Source: Spirogloea muscicola (taxonomy: Eukaryota; Streptophyta; Zygnematophyceae; Spirogloeales; Spirogloeaceae). From it: DNA of 59,612 nt. Positions 50,905 through 59,612 of this stretch are shown here, piece after piece; positions within the stretch are counted from its first letter, which is position 1; each line of letters begins with the position of its first letter. The notes under the pieces were generated by a model. That model searched no databases, was not told where the DNA came from, and was given only the letters and a program-made list of their open reading frames with translations. The stretch is from NCBI GenBank assembly GCA_009602725.1, contig WELB01000093.1:406832-466443 (forward strand). The letters are read 5' to 3'. A program made the translations under genes and the position numbers.

Positions 50905-51575
50905 GTCTGCCACGTGTCAGCTTAGCGACTAGCCCAGGTGAGGGGGGACCAGGGGGAGGTTGCGGGCGGCACGCTGTCGTGGAAGCTGTGGCTGAGTCAC
51001 GTGATAAGCATGTCCGACAGCCACGGTCACCAGCGACGGAGGGGCGTTAGCGCGAAGGAGGTCAACGGCCCTGCTGTAGGCTGCCACGTGGTGCACTGCA
51101 GTTGCACCTTCGCCGACGGCTGCCCAGCTCTGCTGGGCAGCGCTTGTACGACTAGCGGGGGGGACGAAAGAAACCAAAAGTGGGGGAATGCTGTAAACCT
51201 TTTTGGAGAGTGCTGTGAAGGGCAGCCCCAAGTGGGTTGACAAAATCCGGCAACTTCCCGAGCTGCCTCCGCAGTTGACCCGCTCCGCGGCGACGCGCCG
51301 CTGCCATCCGGTCACCGCCCTTAGGCCCCCCACTATAAGCGGCAGGAGGCTCGCCACTTCCACCCCAAGCCCCCCAGCCCCAAGCCCGGCGGCCACCTGC
51401 CAGGCGCCCCCGCCCCCCCTTTCCACCCCGGCCTCCCTCCGCTTGCTGGCCTTCCCCGCCCCACCGCCCACCCAGCTCGCCTTCCCGAGCTCGCAGCCTG
51501 CCGCTGGAACTCAGACCACCCACTGCCCACCAGAGCGGCCTCTTGGAGCTGACGAGCCACCGCCTCGCCCCCGGC
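50905..51575 (+). promoter_or_regulatory. N6 promoter: three G-boxes and TATA box
   Basis: CACGTG at 50911-50916, 50998-51003 and 51085-51090. The block 'GTTGACCCGCTCCGCGGCGA' near 51275 and a TATA box TATAAG at 51334-51339 follow. The 5' leader from 51345 to the ATG is C-rich and uninterrupted, so it shows the state before the insertion found in N5 and N7. Confidence 0.6.
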
Positions 51576-53032
51576 ATGGCTCCCGCCCAAGGCCGCCGCC
51601 CGCTCGGCCTCGCCTGCCTCCTCCTCCTCGCCCAGCTCCTCTTCGCCGGCCTCAGCGCCGCGTGGCAGCCGCAGCAGGGCAGGCGCCTGCTCAGCAGCCC
51701 TCCGCCTTCCGGAGGTACCACTTTGGCCCCTTCGCTTACTCCTTGCGCTCAACTCTTCCATCCAGTTTATCTCAAAAGTGATGGAGACGTCTCCACTGCG
51801 GAGTCTGGAGATGCTTGCTGACAAGCTGCACATTCGTTCATTCAACAGATGCGGATCACCAGGCGCGCATTGCCAAGTACGTCGCCCGCCACCAAAGGCC
51901 TGCTCAGAAGACCATCCACACGGAGGATGGGGATGTTGTCGACTGCGTCAAGATTGCGGACCAGCACACCATGCAGGATGCCAAGTTCAAGGATCACAAG
52001 ATCCAGGTGCTTTACTGTCCGACATACATCAATTCTACGAGGCTGTAGTCCATCCTCGCTGCAGAAAGCGGCTGGAAGCCTTACGGAGGAGCGCAAGCTC
52101 GCCCTTTATCAGCATGCGACTGAATAATCTTCGGCTGCTGGCTTCTCGCAGATGAAACCCCCTTCCCTCAAGGCCTCTGACGATGGCAAGGTCAACAGCT
52201 CGCATGTCCCGGTCAAGCAGACCTGGGGCAGCTGCCCAGAGGGCACCATCCCCGTCCGCCGCGTCACTCGTAAGTCCTCTCCACTTCTTGAACCATGTGT
52301 CCTGGCAAGGCCTGTGAGAAACCGCAAAGCAAATCTCACATATCTTACTCTCAGCTGCGTGTATGTAGCTCTTCACAACCTCAATCTGTCCGAGAAATGT
52401 CAAGTCATTCAGTCGCATTGATTTAGCCTTACCTTGTTGCAGACGACGAAGTTGCGAGGGCTGGCTCGTTGCCAGACTTTTTCAAGAAGCACCCCAAGGC
52501 TCATGGCGGTGGCCATCACCCGAACAAGGGCCAGCACAACCAAAAGAATGGCACTGGTGCGCCCGGGAACGAGACCCTCAGTGCAGGCATGATGAAAGGC
52601 GGCGGCAACACCACGAGGCTCAACTACAACGCCATCCAGAAGCCTTCCTATGCGGGTCACGAGGTCAGTCGCTGTTGTCAATTGTGTCTAGTCAGAAACA
52701 TGGATCCATCTGAGGGTGAACTAGCATACATTGAGACTGGCATACATTGTCGCACAGCTTGCAGATGTTGCTGCCAAGTACCTCTCTATCTCGTGCCTGC
52801 AGCTGACCGTATGCTTCGTTGCGTTTTGCAGTACGCCATTGGTGAGTATAGCGGGAACAGCGGGCTCATATACGGCACCAAGGCGACATTCAACGTCTGG
52901 AACCCCTATGTGGAGTTTGCCAGCGAGTTCAGCCTCTCCCAGCTGTGGCTGGTGGCGGGGTCCTACGGCAACGGCGACCTGAACACGATCGAGGCGGGTT
53001 GGCAGCTGTACCCCAACAAGTACGGCGACTGG
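51432..53032 (+). repeat. 1601-base segment repeated at 58012-59612
   Basis: At a constant offset of 6580 bases, the two segments agree at every position I compared, introns included, up to the window end. The other copy starts immediately after the N at 58011. It may be a very recent duplication or gene conversion, or the same sequence placed twice. Confidence 0.85.
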
Positions 53033-53704
53033 TCGTCCAGGCTCTTCATTTACTGGACGGTGAGTGCTGTCTTTCGTCGCTAGCAGCCTTGCTGTAAGAT
53101 GGTCAGCCTTGCTATTGTGCCCTTCACCTCATTGACAGCTGGACTCATTGTCGGCTCTCGTCTTCGTGGTGTGCAGAGGGATGCATACAAGAGCACCGGC
53201 TGCTACAACCTGGACTGCAGCGGCTTCGTGCAGACCAACGGCAATGTCTACCTCGGCGGCAGGGTGACTCCCGTCTCCTGGTATGGGAGCACGCAGTGGG
53301 AGTTCACGCTCTTGGTCTTCAAGGACCCGGGCTCTGGCCACTGGTGGCTCCAGTACCAGGGCCAGTGGGTGGGCTACTGGCCGTGGTGGATCTTCACCCG
53401 CCTCAACAGCCACGCCGAGGTGGTCCAGTGGGGAGGCGAGATCGTGAACATCGAGCCCTATGGGAGGCACACCCGCACATACATGGGCAGCGGCTGGTAC
53501 GCAGCCAAGGGCTGGTCCTACGCTGCCTACATTCGTAACATCCAGTTCGTGAACCAGTACAACACCCTCTACAACCTCGACTACGCCATCTCCTCATACA
53601 CTAGCAACAGCAACTGCTACAGCATCTGGGTTGGAGCCAATCCTGGAGGCTGGGAGGCTTACTTCTACTTCGGTGGCATTGGCTATAGCTCCATTTGCGT
53701 CTAA
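51576..53704 (+). CDS. Neprosin-family protein N6
   Basis: Exons: 51576-51714, 51849-52006, 52152-52269, 52443-52663, 52832-53059, 53177-53704, giving 463 aa with all GT-AG introns. This is the cleanest reference copy in the array. Signal peptide (core LGLACLLLLAQLLFAGLSAA), then QPQQGRRLLSS. The activation domain (DUF4409) spans about residues 47-210, with CVKIADQHTMQ, KQTWGSCPEGTIPVRR, SLPDFFKKHPK and a Gly/His/Asn linker. The neprosin domain (DUF239) spans about residues 213-463, with FNVWNPYVE, EFSLSQLWLVAGS, DLNTIEAGWQ, GCYNLDCSGFVQT, WWLQYQGQWVGYWPWW, QWGGEIVN and SNCYSIWVG. The glutamates in IEAGWQ and GGEIVN correspond to the catalytic pair of peptidase family G3. Likely secreted as a zymogen and activated by loss of the N-terminal domain; substrate unknown. 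Confidence 0.94.
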
Positions 53705-54440
53705 GCACCATAGACTGCTGCTTGTACATATCTGCTGCCTCTTAGAAGCTGTTCTGGCCCTTGCACTGGCTCAGACCAGAATAGATTACAGGCAGACTTG
53801 ACTGAGTGTCAAATAACACGACTCCTAATTTTTTTGTCGAGCTCCTTCTCTTGAAGGACTGAGTATTCTCTGATCTCCTCTCTCAAAAAAGAATCTCTTA
53901 TCTGAATATTGGTGTGTCTGGTCATACACATGTTGGTCGAGATTGTGAGCTACAGATGGATGCACTTTTCGCAGCGCCATTCAACGATCTCCTACTCACT
54001 CAAGCAATCACAGTATGTTGCGATACCCAGGAATGCAGACAAATGGTGTAAACGAGTTCTTCTAGAGATTAAAAAACTAATATGCAGAGCCTAAGTTGTT
54101 GCTGTAGTCAGAGTTATGGATCTGCAAAGGAAGTCAAAAAAGTATTCAGAGTATTCAGTACCAGCACATTGACATGTCTACAAAGAAACACCTTCAAGGC
54201 AGCAAGTCCTTTCACATCGAGGTCGGCTGTCAAGGAGACAACAAGAGGCACTGCTAACAGCTTAATATGGTTCTTAATGGTGACCACGGATTGTTGTGCA
54301 CATGGTACTCGAATACGTGCACAGCAAAGCGTGGTTAATACAGGTCACCAACAGGTCTACAAGTCTGAAAGACCATTTACTGCTCTCGAATTTATGACCA
54401 TCTGCACAGCCAGATCTTGGTCTTCATACTCACACCACAG
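53705..54440. repeat. Duplicated 3' flank of N6 (inverted copy after N3)
   Basis: Reverse-complement partner of 32590-33401. It is non-coding. Confidence 0.65.
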
Positions 54441-54599
54441 GGTATGCATTTAAACCTTGTGTGGTAGTACATCGGAATGGGTGATAAAATCATAAACTAC
54501 TCAGCTTGGCCTGCTTTGACAATTGAAGTGCTGTCTTCCGTGATCGTCCTCCTGGTACGTGGCCCTAGCACTCGTGCTGTTGTCGTTCCGTCCAGGCTC

Positions 54600-54780
54600 G
54601 TCCGGGTGGCTCGCGTGCTCCTGGCATGCTCGGCCCAGACATGCTCGGCGGCATGCGTGGGCCCGGACGCCCCCGGCGGCATGTTCGGCCGCAGCCATGC
54701 TCGGCCATGCCCGGCCTCGGCCATGCTTGGCGGCATGCTATGCCGCGGCCATGCTCGGCGCCATGGCGCTTGCTGGAGAT
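54600..54780. repeat. Degenerate tandem repeat of CATGCTCGGC-type units
   Basis: About 14 imperfect repeats of 'CATGCTCGGC', 'CATGCCCGGC' and 'GGCGGCATG' run through this GC-rich patch. It produces open frames on both strands, which are rejected as coding. Confidence 0.75.
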
Positions 54781-55125
54781 TGCTCGTGGTTCCCTCGTCA
54801 GGCACGGTTGAGCCTATGGGCAACCCCCATACATGCCGGAGGGAAGGTGGCACGGAAAAGCACTAGTGCACGGAGCAGAGAGAGACCCGATGGAAGGCCG
54901 GGGCCTCAGTGAAGCTCTGAGAGGCGCAGCCCTGCGGCTGCCTGCTGATGTAGACCGCTGCTCCGCGCGGCTCGTTGCCGGCTCGCGTTGGAGACCTTGG
55001 CGGCGTCAATGGGCGAGCCCTCTCTCTCTTGGCGGCGTCCCGCCGGAGGTAAGTCTGCAGCGGGTGCCCAGAGGTGAAGCTGCTGCTTAGCAGCAGCACC
55101 ACAGGCCAACTTGTCCGCTGTGTTG
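54781..55125. other. Spacer, no recognised content
   Basis: GC-rich, with short frames only. 'GGGCGAGCC' at about 55012 recalls the LINE-like tail but without its hairpin. Confidence 0.4.
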
Positions 55126-55345
55126 GAGTGCTTCCTTGGCCGGGGACCCGCTTCCAGGAGCCAAGCTTCTCTGACCTAAGGCTGCTTAGCAGGGGCTACT
55201 GAGTGCTTCGTAGCTGCTTACTTTGCTTCTTGTGCATGTTTTTCTTAGTGCTTCCCCTGGCCCCTTCTCGTAGTTTGTTCATTTCTTCTTTAGGCTGGCT
55301 TTTCCGAGCCCCTATCTCAATGGGCAAGCCCTTCTCCCCTCTCTT
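55126..55345 (+). mobile_element. LINE-like 3' end, subfamily 2
   Basis: The remnant ends FSDLRLLSRGY with a stop at about 55200-55202. The UTR 'CATGTTTTTCTTAGTGCTTC' and a tail with a weak hairpin follow. Confidence 0.6.
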
Positions 55346-55359
55346 CCTCGGCCCGGGGC

Positions 55360-55820
55360 AAGTAGCGCAAGTACGCGGACACCCTGCTCGTGATGAATTT
55401 GCGTACTGGCGATTGATGTGCACGGGAGCTTTTGGCGGTAGCTGGCTGGATCTCCTCCAGCGGCTTGCCTGTCGGGCCATTGAGCGGCGGCCGGGTCAGC
55501 CAGGGCGCTGCCCGGCTTCAACGCGGCCGGCTTTGTCAGCGCAAGTATTTCGCATGCGGCTGGCGGTCTCGTTCCAGCCAACCCTGGCTCACGCCGTCCA
55601 CACGCGAGCAGGCCGTGCTATAGCTGCTGCATCTGGGTCTCGGCGGAGTGCTTCTTTTCCTGCAGCGAGTTTCTCGGACTTGATGGTGCTTCGGCGGGTA
55701 CTGAGCTTCCATCTGCATCGTCTCGTGTCTAGTTGTGTAGTTTTTCTTTTCGGCCTTTGGATATTGTCCTTCTTTTTGGGCTGGCTTTGCCAGCCCCTCT
55801 TCTCGAAGGGCGAGCAATTA
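55360..55820 (+). mobile_element. LINE-like 3' end, subfamily 1, with ORF and perfect hairpin
   Basis: The translation includes VRGHPARDEFAYWRLMCTGA, then after frame changes GSWLDLLQRLA, CPASTRPALSAQVFRMRLAV and an end resembling SDLMVLRRVL near 55700. The tail has a perfect hairpin at 55778-55796. Second best preserved copy. It stands upstream of the N7 unit. Confidence 0.6.
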
Positions 55821-55919
55821 CCTCGTGGCGGGTAGTTGTTACTTCAAAATCCCCAAGCACTCAATTGCAGTAAGGAAGCATTCGGCTCTAGCCTGCCTGT
55901 CAAGGACTGAACGCTACAG

Positions 55920-56640
55920 TTCTAGTGATCAATCAGCTTCTGCTTGACACAACTGAACATACCATCGTTTAGACATTGCCAAGTGCGACTTTGAATCACA
56001 AGAAAGTGAGCCGGCGCAATTCGAAATCGGTGGGAATAATGTGCAATGTGGTCGTGTCGGGGGCCTCAATCAGCCACGAAGACAACAACCAGAGGCCTGT
56101 TGTGGAGGATGGGCTCGATCGTGCAGCACATGTCAATCAATTGTGTAAATTCACAGCCTTACCAAGTCGTGTGCAGTTGGCCAAGCTATCTCACTGCAAG
56201 AGGCATTGTGAAGAGAGAACGTGAGAGGGCAGGGCTTGCGCAAGCTGAATCAAGACGAGGGAAAATGTAGTAGTTGGGCTTTTGCGGTGAGAAGCTTCTT
56301 CATAAACTGTTGGCTTGCAGCCACGACTACGAAGCTGAAAGCGTGGCTGCAGAGCGAGCCTCCGCCAATGTGCCCGGCCAGGATGGAGGTCGCGCCGCTG
56401 TCTCGAGTAGTTAAGAGGTGGCTAGATAAGAAGAAGTGTTGGGTCTGCAGCGAGACCTGAGCTGGACGCGAGCAGCCAGATTGGCGGGGAAGTCAATGTC
56501 CGCCACACGACCAAATTGTGTGCCCAGACGCACACGCGCTGGTCCCACATCAGGTCAACAGCATCGAAGGCATGTCAGGCTGTACCACGTGGCTGAGTGA
56601 CCGAGCACACGGAGAAGGTGGTGCGGCGTTGGAATGTGGA
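55920..56640 (+). repeat. Repeat unit U, copy 3 (upstream of N7)
   Basis: It matches 49840-50562 along its length and the right half of 44440-45065. Non-coding. Confidence 0.7.
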
Positions 56641-56654
56641 ATGTGGGTATAAGC

Positions 56655-56735
56655 CTTCGTGAAGAGTGAAGTGGCACTCCAAATGGGGGCAGGGGCTGTG
56701 ATAAGCCAGCCCAAAAAGAATAGACAAGGGTTAGG
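56655..56735 (-). mobile_element. LINE-like tail, minus orientation
   Basis: The minus strand reads 'GGGCTGGCTTATCACAGCCC' followed by 'CTGCCCCCATTTGGAGTGCC'. No coding part. Bases 56735-57035 contain only anonymous DNA. Confidence 0.55.
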
Positions 56736-57038
56736 AGGGGCCGACAAGCGTTTAGCAGCTACAGAGGGGCCCGAAGATGTCATGTCAGCACAGGGGGAGG
56801 ATGGATCACTCAGTAGTTACGAGTGAGGAGCCGCAGATCCGACAGACTAGCTGCCGGAAAACCATCCCCAGAGGAAGAGGAAGAAGCCGCTCTCCCAAGT
56901 GGGGGGAGGGCAGTAGGGCTTCTTTGTCAAGAGCAAGCTTGTGTATGATGTAAGATGCTTTAGCGCTTTTTTGGCCCTTTGAACTATGTAAGATCTTCTT
57001 TCTGAACTGGCCAATCACAGTCATTGTTATCTATCGGA

Positions 57039-57067
57039 TAAACCCTAAATCCTAAACCCTAACCCCT
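57039..57067. repeat. Short plant-telomere-like stretch
   Basis: Four imperfect CCCTAAA units (TAAACCCTAAAT, CCTAAACCCTAACCCCT). Too short to be a chromosome end. Such strings also occur as interstitial 'telo-box' elements in plant promoters. Confidence 0.8.
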
Positions 57068-57164
57068 CTCGCGATGCGGCAAGCGCACGAAAACTGGGGC
57101 GCCGCATAGGCCGGCGCCATGGCGGCTCCAAGCTTCCCACCTCCTCCGGGGGGGACTGCCCGCG

Positions 57165-57652
57165 CGCCACGTGGCAGCCGGGGCCTGAAAGCGTAGACCG
57201 AGGGGGGGGGATGTTTGGCGCGGCACGCTGACGTGGAAGCTGTGGTCAAGGCACGTGACAGGCGTGTCCAAGCCACTGCCTCCGGCGCCGGAGGCGTGTC
57301 GGCGCAAAGAGGTCAACAGCGCTGCTATAGGCTGCCACGTGGCGCGATGCAGTTGCATCTCACCAACGGCTGCCCAAGTTTGTCGGGCAGCGCTTGTCTG
57401 ACAAGCCTGGGAACCAAAGAGAAAGTTGGTCTCCAAAATGGGGCGATGCTGTGGAAGAGAAAGTGGCTCTCCCAATGGGGGCAAGGGCTGTGAGAAGCCA
57501 GCCCGGAAAGAAATCGACACGGTTCAAAAGGGCAGCCCAAGAGGGTTGACATAAATGGGGCAGCTTCTCGAGCTGCCGCCGCAGTTGACCCGCTCCGCGG
57601 AGGCGCGCCGCTGCCGTCCGGTCACCGCCCCTTGGGCCCCGCCACTATAAGA
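57165..57652 (+). promoter_or_regulatory. N7 promoter: three G-boxes and TATA box
   Basis: CACGTG at 57168-57173, 57252-57257 and 57336-57341, with the same spacing (84 bases each) as the later pair before N6. The block 'GTTGACCCGCTCCGCGGAGG' (about 57585) and TATAAG at 57646-57651 follow. A minus LINE-like tail at about 57465-57525 lies between them. Confidence 0.6.
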
Positions 57653-57662
57653 GGCAGGAGGC

Positions 57663-57913
57663 GGCTGCTGATATGAAAGAATCGGCTGTGAAAAGCCAGC
57701 CAGATGCATACAGGTGTTCATGACGGAGCCAAAGGGTAGGCAGACAGGGCGCCCTCAATACCCCCGTGTCAGCAGTAGGAAGTCAGATGAGCTGAGGGGA
57801 GGAAGAGCAACCCCGCTGCGCAAGCCAGAGGCTGCTGCAAGGGCGCGACCAGCGCGGCGGTGCAAAGCAAGCGCTTGGGAGCGCTGCAGGGACATAGACA
57901 GTCGCATACGGTA
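57663..57913 (-). mobile_element. LINE-like 3' insertion in the N7 leader
   Basis: Nearly identical to 45926-46176 in N5 at a fixed offset of 11737. It is flanked by GCAGGAGGC on both sides (57654-57662 and 57914-57922). Compared with N5 it lacks about 60 bases at the element's 5' side; recombination between two GCAG strings would explain the loss. It is a shared, inherited insertion rather than an independent one. Confidence 0.65.
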
Positions 57914-58155
57914 GCAGGAGGCTCGACACTTCGCCCCAAGCCCCCCAGCCCCAAGCCCAGCGGCCACCTGCCAGGCGCCACCCCCACCTCACCACCCCGG
58001 CCTCTACCCGNCCTCCCTCCGCTTGCTGGCCTTCCCCGCCCCACCGCCCACCCAGCTCGCCTTCCCGAGCTCGCAGCCTGCCGCTGGAACTCAGACCACC
58101 CACTGCCCACCAGAGCGGCCTCTTGGAGCTGACGAGCCACCGCCTCGCCCCCGGC

Positions 58156-59612
58156 ATGGCTCCCGCCCAAGGCCGCCGCCCGCTCGGCCTCGCCTGCCTC
58201 CTCCTCCTCGCCCAGCTCCTCTTCGCCGGCCTCAGCGCCGCGTGGCAGCCGCAGCAGGGCAGGCGCCTGCTCAGCAGCCCTCCGCCTTCCGGAGGTACCA
58301 CTTTGGCCCCTTCGCTTACTCCTTGCGCTCAACTCTTCCATCCAGTTTATCTCAAAAGTGATGGAGACGTCTCCACTGCGGAGTCTGGAGATGCTTGCTG
58401 ACAAGCTGCACATTCGTTCATTCAACAGATGCGGATCACCAGGCGCGCATTGCCAAGTACGTCGCCCGCCACCAAAGGCCTGCTCAGAAGACCATCCACA
58501 CGGAGGATGGGGATGTTGTCGACTGCGTCAAGATTGCGGACCAGCACACCATGCAGGATGCCAAGTTCAAGGATCACAAGATCCAGGTGCTTTACTGTCC
58601 GACATACATCAATTCTACGAGGCTGTAGTCCATCCTCGCTGCAGAAAGCGGCTGGAAGCCTTACGGAGGAGCGCAAGCTCGCCCTTTATCAGCATGCGAC
58701 TGAATAATCTTCGGCTGCTGGCTTCTCGCAGATGAAACCCCCTTCCCTCAAGGCCTCTGACGATGGCAAGGTCAACAGCTCGCATGTCCCGGTCAAGCAG
58801 ACCTGGGGCAGCTGCCCAGAGGGCACCATCCCCGTCCGCCGCGTCACTCGTAAGTCCTCTCCACTTCTTGAACCATGTGTCCTGGCAAGGCCTGTGAGAA
58901 ACCGCAAAGCAAATCTCACATATCTTACTCTCAGCTGCGTGTATGTAGCTCTTCACAACCTCAATCTGTCCGAGAAATGTCAAGTCATTCAGTCGCATTG
59001 ATTTAGCCTTACCTTGTTGCAGACGACGAAGTTGCGAGGGCTGGCTCGTTGCCAGACTTTTTCAAGAAGCACCCCAAGGCTCATGGCGGTGGCCATCACC
59101 CGAACAAGGGCCAGCACAACCAAAAGAATGGCACTGGTGCGCCCGGGAACGAGACCCTCAGTGCAGGCATGATGAAAGGCGGCGGCAACACCACGAGGCT
59201 CAACTACAACGCCATCCAGAAGCCTTCCTATGCGGGTCACGAGGTCAGTCGCTGTTGTCAATTGTGTCTAGTCAGAAACATGGATCCATCTGAGGGTGAA
59301 CTAGCATACATTGAGACTGGCATACATTGTCGCACAGCTTGCAGATGTTGCTGCCAAGTACCTCTCTATCTCGTGCCTGCAGCTGACCGTATGCTTCGTT
59401 GCGTTTTGCAGTACGCCATTGGTGAGTATAGCGGGAACAGCGGGCTCATATACGGCACCAAGGCGACATTCAACGTCTGGAACCCCTATGTGGAGTTTGC
59501 CAGCGAGTTCAGCCTCTCCCAGCTGTGGCTGGTGGCGGGGTCCTACGGCAACGGCGACCTGAACACGATCGAGGCGGGTTGGCAGCTGTACCCCAACAAG
59601 TACGGCGACTGG
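58156..59612 (+). CDS. Neprosin-family protein N7 (partial, cut by window end)
   Basis: Exons: 58156-58294, 58429-58586, 58732-58849, 59023-59243, 59412 to beyond 59612. The encoded sequence is the same as N6 through the NKYGDW segment of the neprosin domain. The first catalytic-type glutamate (TIEAGWQ) is included; the second (GGEIVN) would lie outside the window. The promoter and leader resemble N5, with its retroelement insertion, while everything after the N at 58011 equals N6. The gene is therefore either a recent chimera or an assembly artefact. Confidence 0.8.

Noticed and set aside
54497-54912. Open frames rich in His/Met/Pro on both strands
   Set aside because: Explained by the CATGCTCGGC-type tandem repeat.
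57039-57067. Chromosome end (telomere)
   Set aside because: Only about four imperfect units, with ordinary repeat and gene sequence on both sides; better seen as an interstitial telo-box.

Overview
The window is nuclear DNA of a green plant. Single-copy genes match plant versions: UTP21, beta-amylase, a PRMT10 with the plant-type insert, and a GT8 glycosyltransferase of the inositol-phosphorylceramide glucuronosyltransferase (IPUT1/PGSIP6) type. The neprosin-like family, GT-AG introns of about 70-500 bases, and a short TTTAGGG-type stretch also fit. GC-rich coding sequence and compact introns suggest a streptophyte alga or a seedless land plant, but I cannot name the species.

Layout. 1-2.5 kb: retroelement remnant and anonymous DNA. 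2.5-18.7 kb: a normal gene-dense block. UTP21 (minus strand, 19 exons) diverges from a beta-amylase gene (plus, 7 visible exons). Beta-amylase converges on PRMT10 (minus, 7 exons). PRMT10 lies head to head with an IPUT1-like gene (plus) that lacks the N-terminal part of its catalytic domain. 18.9-23.1 kb: a pile of 5'-truncated LINE-like fragments that share one C-terminal reading frame and a hairpin-bearing 3' tail. 23.4-59.6 kb: an array of seven neprosin-family genes (called N1-N7 here), in orientation + - - - + + +, with the last cut by the window end.

The array. N1 (428 aa, 9 exons) is the divergent outgroup. N2-N6 (458-463 aa, 6 exons each) are close paralogues. All carry a signal peptide, the neprosin activation domain (DUF4409) and the neprosin catalytic domain (DUF239), with both expected glutamates. 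They are probably secreted glutamic peptidases or apoplastic relatives. Between genes lie retroelement tails, duplicated flanks, TATA boxes and CACGTG (G-box) motifs. These show growth by tandem and inverted duplication.

Quality notes. Single N bases stand at 10557, 18928 and 58011, and a 23-N gap lies in a CT microsatellite (38682-38704). The N at 58011 looks like a contig join: everything after it repeats 51432-53032, as far as I can read without a mismatch, so N7 may be an assembly duplicate of N6. Exon borders were set by hand from splice signals and family alignment. In UTP21, PRMT10 and N1-N6 the exon lengths sum to intact frames. No tRNA, rRNA or CRISPR array was found.
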